Source: Tenacibaculum sp. 190524A02b
Lineage (GTDB): Bacteria; Bacteroidota; Bacteroidia; Flavobacteriales; Flavobacteriaceae
Length of the DNA: 64,000 bases
NCBI RefSeq assembly: GCF_964036645.1
Contig: NZ_OZ038525.1
Location: 4,592,001-4,656,000, forward strand
Reading direction: 5' to 3'
The notes beneath the pieces are model-generated. The model made no database searches. It was not told the DNA's origin and worked only from the letters and a program-made list of their open reading frames with translations. The first letter of the stretch is position 1. Each line of letters begins with the position of its first letter. Below, piece after piece: positions 51,346 to 60,816 of this stretch. Position numbers and translations under genes: made by a program.

Positions 51346-53514
51346 TTATTTTTGAGTTTCCTTTTTTTCTTGTCTAGGTTTTTTATCTTCTCTAGGGGGT
51401 CTTGGTAATAAGGCTTTTCTAGAAACCTTTTCTTTCCTAGTTTTTGGGTCAACACCAAAGTATTTAACATCTAGTATATCACCAATCTTTACTACATCAC
51501 TAACATTATTGGTTCTTTCCCATGCAAGTTCAGATATGTGTAATAGAACTTCGTTTCCAGGAGCTTCCGTATATTCAACTACAGCTCCAAAGTCTAATAA
51601 TTTTACAACTTTTACCTCATAAATACTACCTCTTTGTGGTTTAAAAGTAATAGCATCAATTCTAGCGATAACTTTATCAATACCTACTTGACTTGTACCT
51701 AAAATTTCAACAATACCTTCTTCAGTAACTTCATCTTCATTAATTACAATAGTAGTTTCAGTTTCTTTTTGTAACTCTTGAATATGTTTTCCTCCAGGAC
51801 CTATAATAGCACCAATATAATCTCCAGCTACTCTCACGGTTACCATTTTAGGTGCGTGTGATTTAACAGTTTCATTTGGTTGAGAAATGGTGTCTGTTAA
51901 TTTTTCTAGGATATGTAAACGACCATCACGAGCTTGTTTAAGCGCTTTTACTAAAATCTCATAGGAAAGTCCTTTAATCTTAATATCCATCTGACAAGCA
52001 GTAATACCTTCAGCAGTTCCAGTTACTTTAAAATCCATATCTCCTAAATGATCTTCATCACCTAGAATATCAGATAAAACAGCATATCTATCTCCATCCG
52101 AAATTAACCCCATTGCAATACCAGAAACAGGCTTTTTCAATTGAACACCAGCATCCATTAAAGCCATAGTACCAGAACAAACGGTAGCCATAGAAGATGA
52201 TCCATTAGATTCTAATACTTCAGATACAACACGAACAGTATATGGGCAGTCCTCAGGAACCATTCCTTTTAATGCACGTTGAGCTAAGTTTCCATGACCT
52301 ATTTCACGACGAGAAGTACCTCTTAAAGGACGAGCTTCCCCAGTTGAAAAAGGAGGGAAGTTATAATGTAAATAAAAACGTTCCTCATCTTGAATTGTAG
52401 GACTATCAACCATATTAGCATCTCTAGAAGTTCCTAAAGTAACGGTAGCTAATGCTTGAGTTTCTCCACGTGTAAATATTGATGAACCATGAGTTCTTGG
52501 TAAATAATCTACTTCACACCATATTGGACGAATATCTGTAGTTGTTCTACCATCTAAACGTAAACCTTCATTTAACGTTAAATCTCTTACTGCAGCTTTA
52601 TGTGCTTTATTAAAATATTTAGAAATTAACTCACCTTTTTCTTCAAGTTCTTCTTCAGAAAAAGTAGCTAATATTTCTTCTTTTACTTCAGAAAATGCTA
52701 GACCTCTTTCTTGTTTAGATGTACCTTTTTTAGCTATATCATAACATTTTTGATAAGCAGCTTCTTTGATTTTAGCTTCAAGTTCTTCGTCTGTTACTTC
52801 AAGCTCATATTCACGAGTTTCTTTTTTACCTACAGCTTCAGTTAAAGCAATTTGAGCTTGGCATTGAACTTTAATAGCTTCATGAGCTACTTTAATAGCT
52901 TCTGCCATTTCTTCTTCTGAAACTTCATCCATTTCACCTTCTACCATAGCCACAAAATCTATAGAAGCTCCAACCATAAGGTCTATATCAGCTTCTTTTA
53001 GTTGAGCAAAACTAGGGTTTACAATAAATTCACCATTTATTCTAGCTACACGAACTTCAGAAATAGGAGCTTCAAAAGGTATGTCTGATAACTGAATAGC
53101 TGTAGATGCAGCTAAACCAGCCAAAGCATCTGGCATAACGTTTTCATCATGAGACATTAATTGAATCATAACTTGTGTTTCAGCATGATAGTCTTTTGGA
53201 AACAACGGTCTCAAAACACGATCAACTAAACGCATGGTTAATATTTCTTCATTGCTAGGTCTAGCTTCACGTTTCATGAAACCGCCAGGATAACGTCCTG
53301 ATGCAGCAAATTTCTCTCTATAATCTACGGTAAGTGGTAAAAAATCAATACCAGGGTTAGCAGTTCTTGCCGATACTACTGTAGCAAGTAACATTGTGTC
53401 TCCCATTCGTACAACAACAGAACCGTCTGCTTGTTTTGCTAATTTTCCAGTTTCTAACGTAATCGTCCTTCCATCTCCAAGCTCTATAACTTGGCTAAAT
53501 ACTTTTGGAATCAT
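51346..53514 (-). CDS. pnp: Polyribonucleotide nucleotidyltransferase
   Basis: 722 residues, the usual length. Two RNase PH cores are separated by an all-helical linker; [15 protein letters not shown] opens the second. The KH domain is [20 protein letters not shown] near 560-580 and the S1 domain [20 protein letters not shown] near 625. The C-terminal end is basic and Pro-rich. It degrades RNA 3'-5' by phosphorolysis as a trimer. It follows rpsO, the same order as in E. coli, but a terminator lies between them. Confidence 0.95.
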   Translation of the reverse strand: MIPKVFSQVIELGDGRTITLETGKLAKQADGSVVVRMGDTMLLATVVSARTANPGIDFLPLTVDYREKFAASGRYPGGFMKREARPSNEEILTMRLVDRVLRPLFPKDYHAETQVMIQLMSHDENVMPDALAGLAASTAIQLSDIPFEAPISEVRVARINGEFIVNPSFAQLKEADIDLMVGASIDFVAMVEGEMDEVSEEEMAEAIKVAHEAIKVQCQAQIALTEAVGKKETREYELEVTDEELEAKIKEAAYQKCYDIAKKGTSKQERGLAFSEVKEEILATFSEEELEEKGELISKYFNKAHKAAVRDLTLNEGLRLDGRTTTDIRPIWCEVDYLPRTHGSSIFTRGETQALATVTLGTSRDANMVDSPTIQDEERFYLHYNFPPFSTGEARPLRGTSRREIGHGNLAQRALKGMVPEDCPYTVRVVSEVLESNGSSSMATVCSGTMALMDAGVQLKKPVSGIAMGLISDGDRYAVLSDILGDEDHLGDMDFKVTGTAEGITACQMDIKIKGLSYEILVKALKQARDGRLHILEKLTDTISQPNETVKSHAPKMVTVRVAGDYIGAIIGPGGKHIQELQKETETTIVINEDEVTEEGIVEILGTSQVGIDKVIARIDAITFKPQRGSIYEVKVVKLLDFGAVVEYTEAPGNEVLLHISELAWERTNNVSDVVKIGDILDVKYFGVDPKTRKEKVSRKALLPRPPREDKKPRQEKKETQK

Positions 53515-53665
53515 AAAGTTTTTTTTCTAATTTTTTAATTCGTTTTGTGTTGTTGTGTTGTTGTATATGTTGTTGTTTCAATGGAAGTATAAATACTTTC
53601 TTTTGTAACTGTATAAAATAAATTACGAAAATAAAAGTAATGAAATTTCTTGGATTTAAAGTAAT

Positions 53666-53697
53666 AAAAAAGAGGCAGGGATTTCCTGCCTCTTTTT
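53666..53697 (-). terminator. Terminator after rpsO
   Basis: AAAAAAGAGGCAGG (53666-53679) and CCTGCCTCTTTTT (53685-53697) form a 13-bp stem with a 5-base loop, just past the rpsO stop, flanked by T on the minus strand. Confidence 0.85.
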
Positions 53698-53704
53698 GTA
53701 AGGA

Positions 53705-53974
53705 TTATTTTCTAATTCCTAATTCTTTGATAATTGCACGATATCTGTTGATATCTTTTTTCTTTAAATAGTCTAATAAGCTTCTACGCTTACCTACCAT
53801 TTTCACTAGAGAACGTTCTGTGTTAAAATCTTTACGATTTCTTTTAAGATGTTCTGTTAAGTGATTAATTCTAAAAGTGAATAAAGCAATTTGTCCTTCT
53901 GCAGAACCAGTATCATTGCCTCCTTTACCGTGCTTAGTAAAAATTTCTTGTTTTACTTCTTTTGTTAAATACAT
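53705..53974 (-). CDS. rpsO: Ribosomal protein S15
   Basis: 89 residues, the full length for S15. GGNDTGSAEGQIALFTFRI and HLKRNRKDFNTERSLVKMVGKRRSLLDYLKK are characteristic. It binds 16S rRNA in the 30S platform. It lies upstream of pnp; a terminator at 53666-53697 lies between. Confidence 0.97.
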   Translation of the reverse strand: MYLTKEVKQEIFTKHGKGGNDTGSAEGQIALFTFRINHLTEHLKRNRKDFNTERSLVKMVGKRRSLLDYLKKKDINRYRAIIKELGIRK

Positions 53975-54094
53975 GCCAATATTGTTTAAATGATTATTAT
54001 GTATTCAATGCTTTTACATTGAAGCTGCAAATGTACAATTATTTTTTAAATAAATGTTTTAAAGTAATGAATACTTGTCTCTTTTATATACAAA

Positions 54095-54118
54095 AAAAAC
54101 AGCCAAAAGGCTGTTTTT
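54095..54118 (-). terminator. Terminator after accD
   Basis: AAAAACAGCC (54095-54104) and GGCTGTTTTT (54109-54118) form a 10-bp stem with an AAAA loop, 3 bases past the accD stop. Confidence 0.85.
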
Positions 54119-54121
54119 AAA

Positions 54122-54979
54122 TTATGCTCTTATAGGTTGATTCTGAATTAAATCAAGATATAAATTTACTTGTCTCTTTAAATCTTTTCTTTCGTAAATA
54201 GCATCTAAAAAGCCATGCTCTAAAACAAATTCTGATCTTTGGAAGCCTTCAGGCAAATCTTTTCCTGTTGTGTCTTTTACAACTCTAGGGCCAGCAAAAG
54301 CAATCAAAGCATTTGGTTCAGCTATATTGATATCTCCTAACATTGCAAAAGAAGCAGTTGTACCACCCGTTGTTGGGTCAGTACATAAAGAAACATACGG
54401 AACTTTTGCGTCTGCTAATTGAGCTAGTTTAGCAGATGTTTTTACTAATTGCATTAATGATAAAGAAGCTTCCATCATACGTGCACCTCCAGATTTAGAA
54501 ATCATTAAAAAAGGAATGTTATGCTCAATTGAATAATCAATAGCTCTGGCTATTTTTTCTCCAACAACACTTCCCATAGAACCTCCAATGAAAGCAAAAT
54601 CCATTGCTGCAATAACAATATCTTTACCCATTGATTTTCCTACAGCAGTTCTAACCGCATCTTTTAAACCTGTTTTTTTCTGAGCATCTTTTAAACGTTG
54701 AGGATACTTCTTAGTATCTTCAAATTTTAAAGGGTCTTTTGCAGATAATTTAGGGTTTAGTTCTTCAAATTTATCATCGTCAAAAAATAATTCAAAGTAC
54801 TCTTTACTTCCTATTCTTACATGATATCCATCTTCAGGGCTTACGTATAAGTTCTTTTTTAACTCATCTGTATCAATAATTTTTCCACTAGGTGTTTTAT
54901 ACCATAGTCCTTTAGGTGTGTCTTTCTTTTCTTCAGTTGGGGTCTGAATTCCTTTGTCTTTACGTTTAAACCAAGCCAT
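54122..54979 (-). CDS. accD: Acetyl-CoA carboxylase carboxyltransferase subunit beta, zinc ribbon lost
   Basis: 285 residues. The crotonase-like core is intact: [15 protein letters not shown] and [34 protein letters not shown]. The N-terminal zinc ribbon found in E. coli AccD keeps its length but has no cysteine: KTPSGK and SPEDGYH replace the two CxxC motifs. The protein acts with AccA to move CO2 from biotin to acetyl-CoA in fatty acid synthesis. The missing cysteines are probably lineage-wide in Flavobacteriia (recall, not tested). It follows fbaA by 57 bases. Confidence 0.93.
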   Translation of the reverse strand: MAWFKRKDKGIQTPTEEKKDTPKGLWYKTPSGKIIDTDELKKNLYVSPEDGYHVRIGSKEYFELFFDDDKFEELNPKLSAKDPLKFEDTKKYPQRLKDAQKKTGLKDAVRTAVGKSMGKDIVIAAMDFAFIGGSMGSVVGEKIARAIDYSIEHNIPFLMISKSGGARMMEASLSLMQLVKTSAKLAQLADAKVPYVSLCTDPTTGGTTASFAMLGDINIAEPNALIAFAGPRVVKDTTGKDLPEGFQRSEFVLEHGFLDAIYERKDLKRQVNLYLDLIQNQPIRA

Positions 54980-55036
54980 AATAATTTAGTCTTTAGTTAT
55001 TTAGTTTATTATTATTTGGTTTTCTTTTTCAGTTTT

Positions 55037-56095
55037 TTATAATGTATTTACGTTATTCAAATCTTCAAAAGCTTGCTTTAGGCGAGTTCTAAACGTTTGT
55101 TCACCTTCACGAAGCCATTTACGAGGGTCATAATATTTTTTGTTAGGAACATCATCTCCTTCTGGGTTTCCAATTTGAGATTGCAAATATGCAGATTTTT
55201 CTTTCATATAATCACGAACACCTTCTGCAAAAGCATATTGTAAGTCAGTATCAATGTTCATTTTTATAACACCGTAATCTATAGCTTCTCTTATTTCTTC
55301 AATGGTAGATCCTGATCCTCCGTGAAATACAAAGTCAATAGTGTTATTTTCCACCTTGTATTTATTTGAAATATATTCCTGTGAATTTTTTAAAATTTTT
55401 GGAGTTAATTTTACATTTCCAGGCTTGTAAACTCCATGAACATTACCAAAGGCAGCAGCAATTGTAAATTGATCACTTACTTTCATTAGTTCTTCATAAG
55501 CGTAAGCAACCTCTTCAGGTTGTGTATATAGTTTAGAACTATCTACATCAGTATTATCAACTCCATCTTCTTCACCACCAGTAATCCCTAATTCAATTTC
55601 AAGTGTCATTCCCATCTTACTCATACGAGAAAGATACTCTTTACAGATTTCAATATTCTCTTCTAGAGGTTCTTCACTTAAATCAATCATGTGTGAGCTA
55701 TACAAAGATTTTCCAGTTTCAGAAAAATGCTTTTCACTAGCATCTAATAAACCATCAATCCAAGGTAATAATTTCTTAGCAGCATGATCTGTGTGTAAAA
55801 TAACAGGAACACCATATGCTTCAGCTAACAGATGTACGTGTTTAGCACCAGCAACAGCACCAGCGATTGCGGCTTTTTGGTCTTCGTTAGATAATCCTTT
55901 TCCAGCATTGAATTGCGCACCTCCGTTAGAAAATTGAATAATAACAGGAGAATTTAGTTCTTTTGCAGTTTCTAATACTGTATTTATTGTGTTAGACCCC
56001 ACAACATTTACAGCAGGTAATGCAAACTTTTTTTCTTTGGCTAGTTTAAAAATTTCTTGAACCTCTTTACCCGTGGCAACTCCAGCTTTAATCAT
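55037..56095 (-). CDS. fbaA: Class II fructose-bisphosphate aldolase
   Basis: 352 residues, the length of the class IIA (E. coli FbaA-like) enzymes. VILHTDHAA holds the zinc-binding His and catalytic Asp; FGNVHGVYKPGNVKL and FHGGSGST are further zinc and phosphate-binding motifs. It splits fructose-1,6-bisphosphate in glycolysis. accD follows on the same strand. Confidence 0.95.
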   Translation of the reverse strand: MIKAGVATGKEVQEIFKLAKEKKFALPAVNVVGSNTINTVLETAKELNSPVIIQFSNGGAQFNAGKGLSNEDQKAAIAGAVAGAKHVHLLAEAYGVPVILHTDHAAKKLLPWIDGLLDASEKHFSETGKSLYSSHMIDLSEEPLEENIEICKEYLSRMSKMGMTLEIELGITGGEEDGVDNTDVDSSKLYTQPEEVAYAYEELMKVSDQFTIAAAFGNVHGVYKPGNVKLTPKILKNSQEYISNKYKVENNTIDFVFHGGSGSTIEEIREAIDYGVIKMNIDTDLQYAFAEGVRDYMKEKSAYLQSQIGNPEGDDVPNKKYYDPRKWLREGEQTFRTRLKQAFEDLNNVNTL

Positions 56096-56186
56096 TATTA
56101 TAATTTTTTAGTTTATGGTTGTTATTTAGCGCAAATCTACGTTTTTTTAGCTAAGTTGTAATTATTTTTTTACGATAACGTTTTTG

Positions 56187-58661
56187 TTAAAAAGGATAAT
56201 TAATACCTATATTTAATACAGATTTAGAAAAACTGAAATTACTAAACCATTTATTGGTGTCTAAATATGGTTCATGCATTTTAAAGCCTAAATCAAGTCT
56301 AGCTATAAGAAACTTAAAGTCATAACGAACTCCAAAACCAGATCCAACTGCTATATTGTTTAAAAAACTACCAAAATTATTTAATTTTTCAAATTCATCA
56401 AATTCAGGATTTGTGATGTCCCAAATATTACCCGCATCTAAAAATAAAGCACCTTTTAAAGAACCTAATACATCAAAACGATATTCAAAACTAGTTAAAA
56501 ACTTAAAACTTCCAATATTATATTCTATACCTTGAGGTCTAGCTCCAGGACCTAAATCATAGGTTCTCCAGGCTCTTATATCATTGGATCCACCAGCAAA
56601 ATAACTTCTAGAAAAAGGAATTTCAGAATTATTATAGTTGAAAATAGCACCTATAAAAGTTCTATGGGCGAGGGTTGAGTTATTACCTAAATCCCAATAT
56701 TTTTTATACTCTAAGTCAGCTTTAAAATACTGAGCAATGGGTATTTGAAATACAGTTGTTTTGTTGTTTTCATTTTTTTCTTTTGATAATAATCCCATAA
56801 CGTTTCCTGAGTTTGCTACTCGTATTTTGAAATAAGAAAAACTTTGATCCTTTATATTTTGTTGATTGTTATAGGTAAAGTTATAAGCGATTTCTGGTAT
56901 TAAGAAATCAGAAGTGATTATCCTGTATCTTTCCAGTATGTTAGCTAAGTCCTTTATTTTTTGAGGATTACTTTGAATTTCAGTAGATAGTAGCAAGTCT
57001 ATTGCATAAACAATTGCTGTGTTTAAATCATTCGGGTCTTGAGGTGTTGAAGCGTTTACATTAATATTTTCACCTATTTGTAATAGTTTTTGGAATTCAG
57101 AGTTGTATATTGAAAAGTAATTACTAACATTTAAGTTACGTATATATTGAACGTTCAGTAATTCTAGTTGAATAGTTTTTTTGTTGGTAAAGTTCCATTT
57201 ATAATCAATACCAAGTGTAATATTACGTTTATCTAGACCTATGTTTTTTTGAATACTAATACCAGTATAAAATTTTGTTTTAGGAAACATTCTTTTTGGA
57301 ACAAACTTATGCAACCCAAAAGGAGCCATAAATCGAGGTACTTCTAAAGAAGCATCAGCACCAATTTCCCAACCAGGACCATTATTAGAGTTAAAATATG
57401 ACCCTAAAGCAGAAATTTTAAATATTTCAGCACCTTTAAAAGTATTTCTATTAATCAAGGAGAATTTAGCTGAAACATCAAAATTTCGTATGTTAGATCT
57501 GGAAAGCTCCGTTTCAATTCCTAAAGTGTATTTTTCTATTGGGCTTAAGTATATATTAGCTTCTAATTCATTATCATTTAATTCTCTATAACGAATAGAG
57601 GTAGATTTAAAATTTTTTAAACCTCTTAAATGTGTTCTTGTTAAATTTTTTAAAGTATCTGTATATATACTATTAGGCTTAATAAACAGAGATTGTGATA
57701 GATATTTTGGATTATACTTAAGTTTATCATGAGCAAAGAAATTTACACCATAATAAGAAATGGAATCTTTATAAGGTTCGTCTTTCTTACTATAGGAATA
57801 GTCAGTATAAACATTAATCTTTTTAATTTTTTGAACCTTATATGGTTTTGAAATATACTGACCATTTCTTTCTATTATTCTATCAGATACAAACAGTTCA
57901 ATATTCGTTTTATAGCCTGATGTATCAGCTACATAAAAATCGATACTCTTATTTTTATCAAAATGATAAACTCCATTGTTCCGAAATAATTTAGTTAGCC
58001 TGTTTGCTTCTTTTATAAAATTAGCATCCTTATATTGTTGTTTTGTTTTTAAAAAGCTTTGATTTTGAGTTGTTTTATTAATAGAATCTAGGACGGGAGA
58101 TTCTATAGTCTTAACAATCGTATCTAAAAACAAAGGTTGACCTTTGTTTATATAATAAGTAACCTTTCCTTTTTTTGAAGAAACACTATCTTTTTTAGCT
58201 TTTATTTTAGTTTTAAAATAACCTTCGTTTTGAAAATATGTCTTAAGGTTTTTAACAGTGTTTCTTGTTCTTTTATCATTGATAATAATAGGAGGCTGTC
58301 CGCTTTTTATAAACCAGTTGTTAAGATTGATAGCAGATTGGGCTACAGATATACTTTGTTTTTCTGAAAAAATATTTTTAAAGAAATTGTATGTTTTTGG
58401 GTGCTTTTTACCCCATTCTTTTGGAGTTTTTGGTCCATAAGGATTGCCTAAGTTATAAAAGTATAAGGCTAATGGTAAACCAAAAGTTTTTGCATTAGGG
58501 CGTTGAAGAATAAGTTCATTTATTTCATTATCAGACGTTTTGGTGCTATCTATATAAATGATGTTTTTAGTTAATAAAAGCTCATTCTTTTTTACATATT
58601 TTATAGTGCTACATGAGCTAAGTATACCTAATAATAAACAAATAAAAGAAAGTTTTTTCAT
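56187..58661 (-). CDS. tamL: Lipidated TamA-like outer-membrane protein (TamL type)
   Basis: 824 residues of the Omp85 superfamily. A lipoprotein signal (SFICLLLGILSSC, lipidation near Cys16) replaces a plain signal peptide, which defines the TamL group of Bacteroidota. POTRA-like repeats fill ~25-400, and the C-terminal barrel includes FAGGSNDIRAWRTYDLGPG, the lid-lock-type motif, and ends in NIGINYPF. The group helps outer-membrane protein or lipid transport; no tamB gene follows here. Divergent from the SpoU methyltransferase. Confidence 0.88.
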   Translation of the reverse strand: MKKLSFICLLLGILSSCSTIKYVKKNELLLTKNIIYIDSTKTSDNEINELILQRPNAKTFGLPLALYFYNLGNPYGPKTPKEWGKKHPKTYNFFKNIFSEKQSISVAQSAINLNNWFIKSGQPPIIINDKRTRNTVKNLKTYFQNEGYFKTKIKAKKDSVSSKKGKVTYYINKGQPLFLDTIVKTIESPVLDSINKTTQNQSFLKTKQQYKDANFIKEANRLTKLFRNNGVYHFDKNKSIDFYVADTSGYKTNIELFVSDRIIERNGQYISKPYKVQKIKKINVYTDYSYSKKDEPYKDSISYYGVNFFAHDKLKYNPKYLSQSLFIKPNSIYTDTLKNLTRTHLRGLKNFKSTSIRYRELNDNELEANIYLSPIEKYTLGIETELSRSNIRNFDVSAKFSLINRNTFKGAEIFKISALGSYFNSNNGPGWEIGADASLEVPRFMAPFGLHKFVPKRMFPKTKFYTGISIQKNIGLDKRNITLGIDYKWNFTNKKTIQLELLNVQYIRNLNVSNYFSIYNSEFQKLLQIGENINVNASTPQDPNDLNTAIVYAIDLLLSTEIQSNPQKIKDLANILERYRIITSDFLIPEIAYNFTYNNQQNIKDQSFSYFKIRVANSGNVMGLLSKEKNENNKTTVFQIPIAQYFKADLEYKKYWDLGNNSTLAHRTFIGAIFNYNNSEIPFSRSYFAGGSNDIRAWRTYDLGPGARPQGIEYNIGSFKFLTSFEYRFDVLGSLKGALFLDAGNIWDITNPEFDEFEKLNNFGSFLNNIAVGSGFGVRYDFKFLIARLDLGFKMHEPYLDTNKWFSNFSFSKSVLNIGINYPF

Positions 58662-58732
58662 TAACTTTACGGCTCGTATTAAATACCAAAAATACTATTT
58701 TTTAGCTGTTTGATGGTGTTAAAAATTATTTA

Positions 58733-59470
58733 ATGATTTTCTCTAAAAAGAATATAAAATTAATAACTAGTTTACAACAAAAAAAGTATAGACAAAAACA
58801 TGGTTTGTTTGTTGCTGAAGGTGTAAAAGTTGTAAATGAATTGTTAAACTCTAAAATGGAACTTTATGGTTTATTTGGAACAGAGGATAGTACTGAAAAA
58901 ATAAATAGTGATAGGATCACTATTATTACAGAAGAAGAATTAAAGAAAATAAGTACATTGAAGACCCCAAATAAAGTTTTGGCAATATTTAAAATACCTA
59001 AAAATAGGTTTCAAGAGGAAACGGAAGATATAGAAGTGGCTCTAGACGGGATTAATGATCCTGGTAATTTAGGAACCATAATACGATTATGTGATTGGTT
59101 TGGTGTTAAAAAATTGATATGCTCTAAAAATACGGTTGATTGTTATAATTCAAAAGTTATTCAAGCTACTATGGGATCGTTAACTAGGGTGTATATTGAA
59201 TATGTAGATTTGGTAGCTTATTTAGAATCGAAAAACCTTCCTATATATATAACAGATATGGAAGGAGATAATATTTACCAAACAAATTTACCTGAAAAGG
59301 CCATTATTGTTATGGGGAATGAGGCTAATGGAATATCACAAGAAATAAAAAGCTTAATAAATAAAAAGTTAACCATTCCAAGATTTGGAAATGTTCAACA
59401 AACTGAAAGCTTAAATGTAGCTACAGCTACTAGTATTTTATTAAGCGAGTTTAGAAGGAGTTTAGTCTAA
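58733..59470 (+). CDS. SpoU/TrmH family RNA 2'-O-methyltransferase
   Basis: 245 residues. An N-terminal substrate-binding region (KYRQKHGLFVAEGVKVVNEL) is followed by the SPOUT core with the three motifs: GINDPGNLGTIIRLCDWFG, IVMGNEANGIS, and ESLNVATATSILL. The family methylates ribose in tRNA or rRNA through SAM bound in a trefoil knot. Exact target not assignable. Its end overlaps the convergent kinase gene by 4 bases. Confidence 0.88.
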   Translation: MIFSKKNIKLITSLQQKKYRQKHGLFVAEGVKVVNELLNSKMELYGLFGTEDSTEKINSDRITIITEEELKKISTLKTPNKVLAIFKIPKNRFQEETEDIEVALDGINDPGNLGTIIRLCDWFGVKKLICSKNTVDCYNSKVIQATMGSLTRVYIEYVDLVAYLESKNLPIYITDMEGDNIYQTNLPEKAIIVMGNEANGISQEIKSLINKKLTIPRFGNVQQTESLNVATATSILLSEFRRSLV

Positions 59471-60081
59471 AATAACCCGTTGATTTGAGCATCTATTTTG
59501 TCAATAATTACACCTAAATCTTCTTTGTTTTCAACAAAATCTAAATCATCAACATCAATAATAAGTAACTTACCTTTATTGTATTTACTAATCCAAGCCT
59601 CATAGCGCTCGTTTAATCTACTTAAATAATCAATACTAATAGAGTTTTCATATTCTCTCCCTCTTTTATGTATTTGACCAACTAAAGTTGAAATATCAGC
59701 ACGTAAGTATATTAATAAATCAGGAGGAGTTACTAAATTCTCCATTAATTCAAAAAGAGAACTATAGTTATGAAAGTCTCTATTGGTCATTAATCCCATA
59801 GCATGTAAATTGGGAGCAAAAATATGAGCATCTTCGTAAATAGTTCTATCTTGAATTATTTTTTTTCCAGATTTACGTAATTCTAAAACTTGACGAAAGC
59901 GACTGTTTAAAAAATATACTTGAAGGTTAAATGACCAACGCTCCATTTCAGCATAAAAATCATCTAAATATGGGTTTTCATCTACAGATTCAAAATGAGG
60001 TTCCCAATTGTAGTGTTTAGCTAAAAGTTTAGTTAAAGTAGTTTTACCTGCGCCTATATTTCCTGCAATTGCTACGTGCAT
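59467..60081 (-). CDS. Deoxynucleoside kinase
   Basis: 204 residues. P-loop AGNIGAGKTTL (6-16), a Glu in ESVDENPYL, the catalytic DRT in QDRTIYED, and the Arg-rich lid KRGREYENSI are all in place. It phosphorylates a deoxynucleoside (deoxyadenosine/deoxyguanosine kinase type) in the salvage route. This is the complete version of the domain fused to FolK at 47005-48129. Confidence 0.88.
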   Translation of the reverse strand: MHVAIAGNIGAGKTTLTKLLAKHYNWEPHFESVDENPYLDDFYAEMERWSFNLQVYFLNSRFRQVLELRKSGKKIIQDRTIYEDAHIFAPNLHAMGLMTNRDFHNYSSLFELMENLVTPPDLLIYLRADISTLVGQIHKRGREYENSISIDYLSRLNERYEAWISKYNKGKLLIIDVDDLDFVENKEDLGVIIDKIDAQINGLF

Positions 60082-60135
60082 AATTTATGTTTTTCCGGCG
60101 GTAAAATTACACAAAAAAAAAGATTTCAAAAGAGT

Positions 60136-60816
60136 TTAGCAAATCAATTTATATCCATAACCTCTTATGTTTACAATTTGTATAGAACTATCATTTTGTA
60201 GTTTTTTTCTAAGCTTTGAGATAAAAACATCCATACTACGAGCATTGAAGAAATCATCGTTGCCCCATAATTTGTTTAAAATGAAACTTCTATCTAGTAT
60301 TTCATTGCTTTTTTGTGATAAGTGATATAGTAATTCAGACTCTTTATGAGTTAATAATTCAGAATTGTTATTTAAGTGTAAAGTTTGTTTAGTATAGTTG
60401 AATATATAATTTCCAATAGGAATTGATTCATTATTGTTTTTTAATTGTATTCTATCTAATAAAGAATGTACTCTTACAATTAGTTCTTCCATTGAAAAAG
60501 GTTTTTTTAAGTAATCATTACCTCCATGATTAAATCCTTCTAAGACATCTTTAGTTTGTGATTTTGCTGTTAAAAATATGATAGGAATACTTTTGTTATT
60601 TTGTCTAATTTCTTTAGCTAACGTAAAACCATCTTTTTTAGGCATCATAACATCAAGAACTAGAATATCAGGAGTAATTTCTTCATATAGATTGAAAGCT
60701 TCTTCACCATTAATAGCATGGTAGACTTCAAAATTTCTTGTTTCTAAAGTTTCTTTAATAATTTGACCTAAACTAGGTTCATCTTCAGCTAAGATAAGTT
60801 TGATTTTAGTGTTCAT
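60136..60816 (-). CDS. OmpR family response regulator
   Basis: 226 residues from the ATG at 60816; four extra residues upstream lie within the kinase gene. Receiver domain with the acidic pair EDE near 10, phosphoacceptor Asp in LVLDVMMP near 51, and Lys in FLTAK near 101. A winged helix of the OmpR type follows (SELLTHKESELLYHL, then RSMDVFISKLRKKL). It overlaps the kinase gene by 11 bases. Its likely target includes the GTTAAC direct repeats upstream of the kinase (inference). Confidence 0.92.
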   Translation of the reverse strand: MNTKIKLILAEDEPSLGQIIKETLETRNFEVYHAINGEEAFNLYEEITPDILVLDVMMPKKDGFTLAKEIRQNNKSIPIIFLTAKSQTKDVLEGFNHGGNDYLKKPFSMEELIVRVHSLLDRIQLKNNNESIPIGNYIFNYTKQTLHLNNNSELLTHKESELLYHLSQKSNEILDRSFILNKLWGNDDFFNARSMDVFISKLRKKLQNDSSIQIVNIRGYGYKLIC

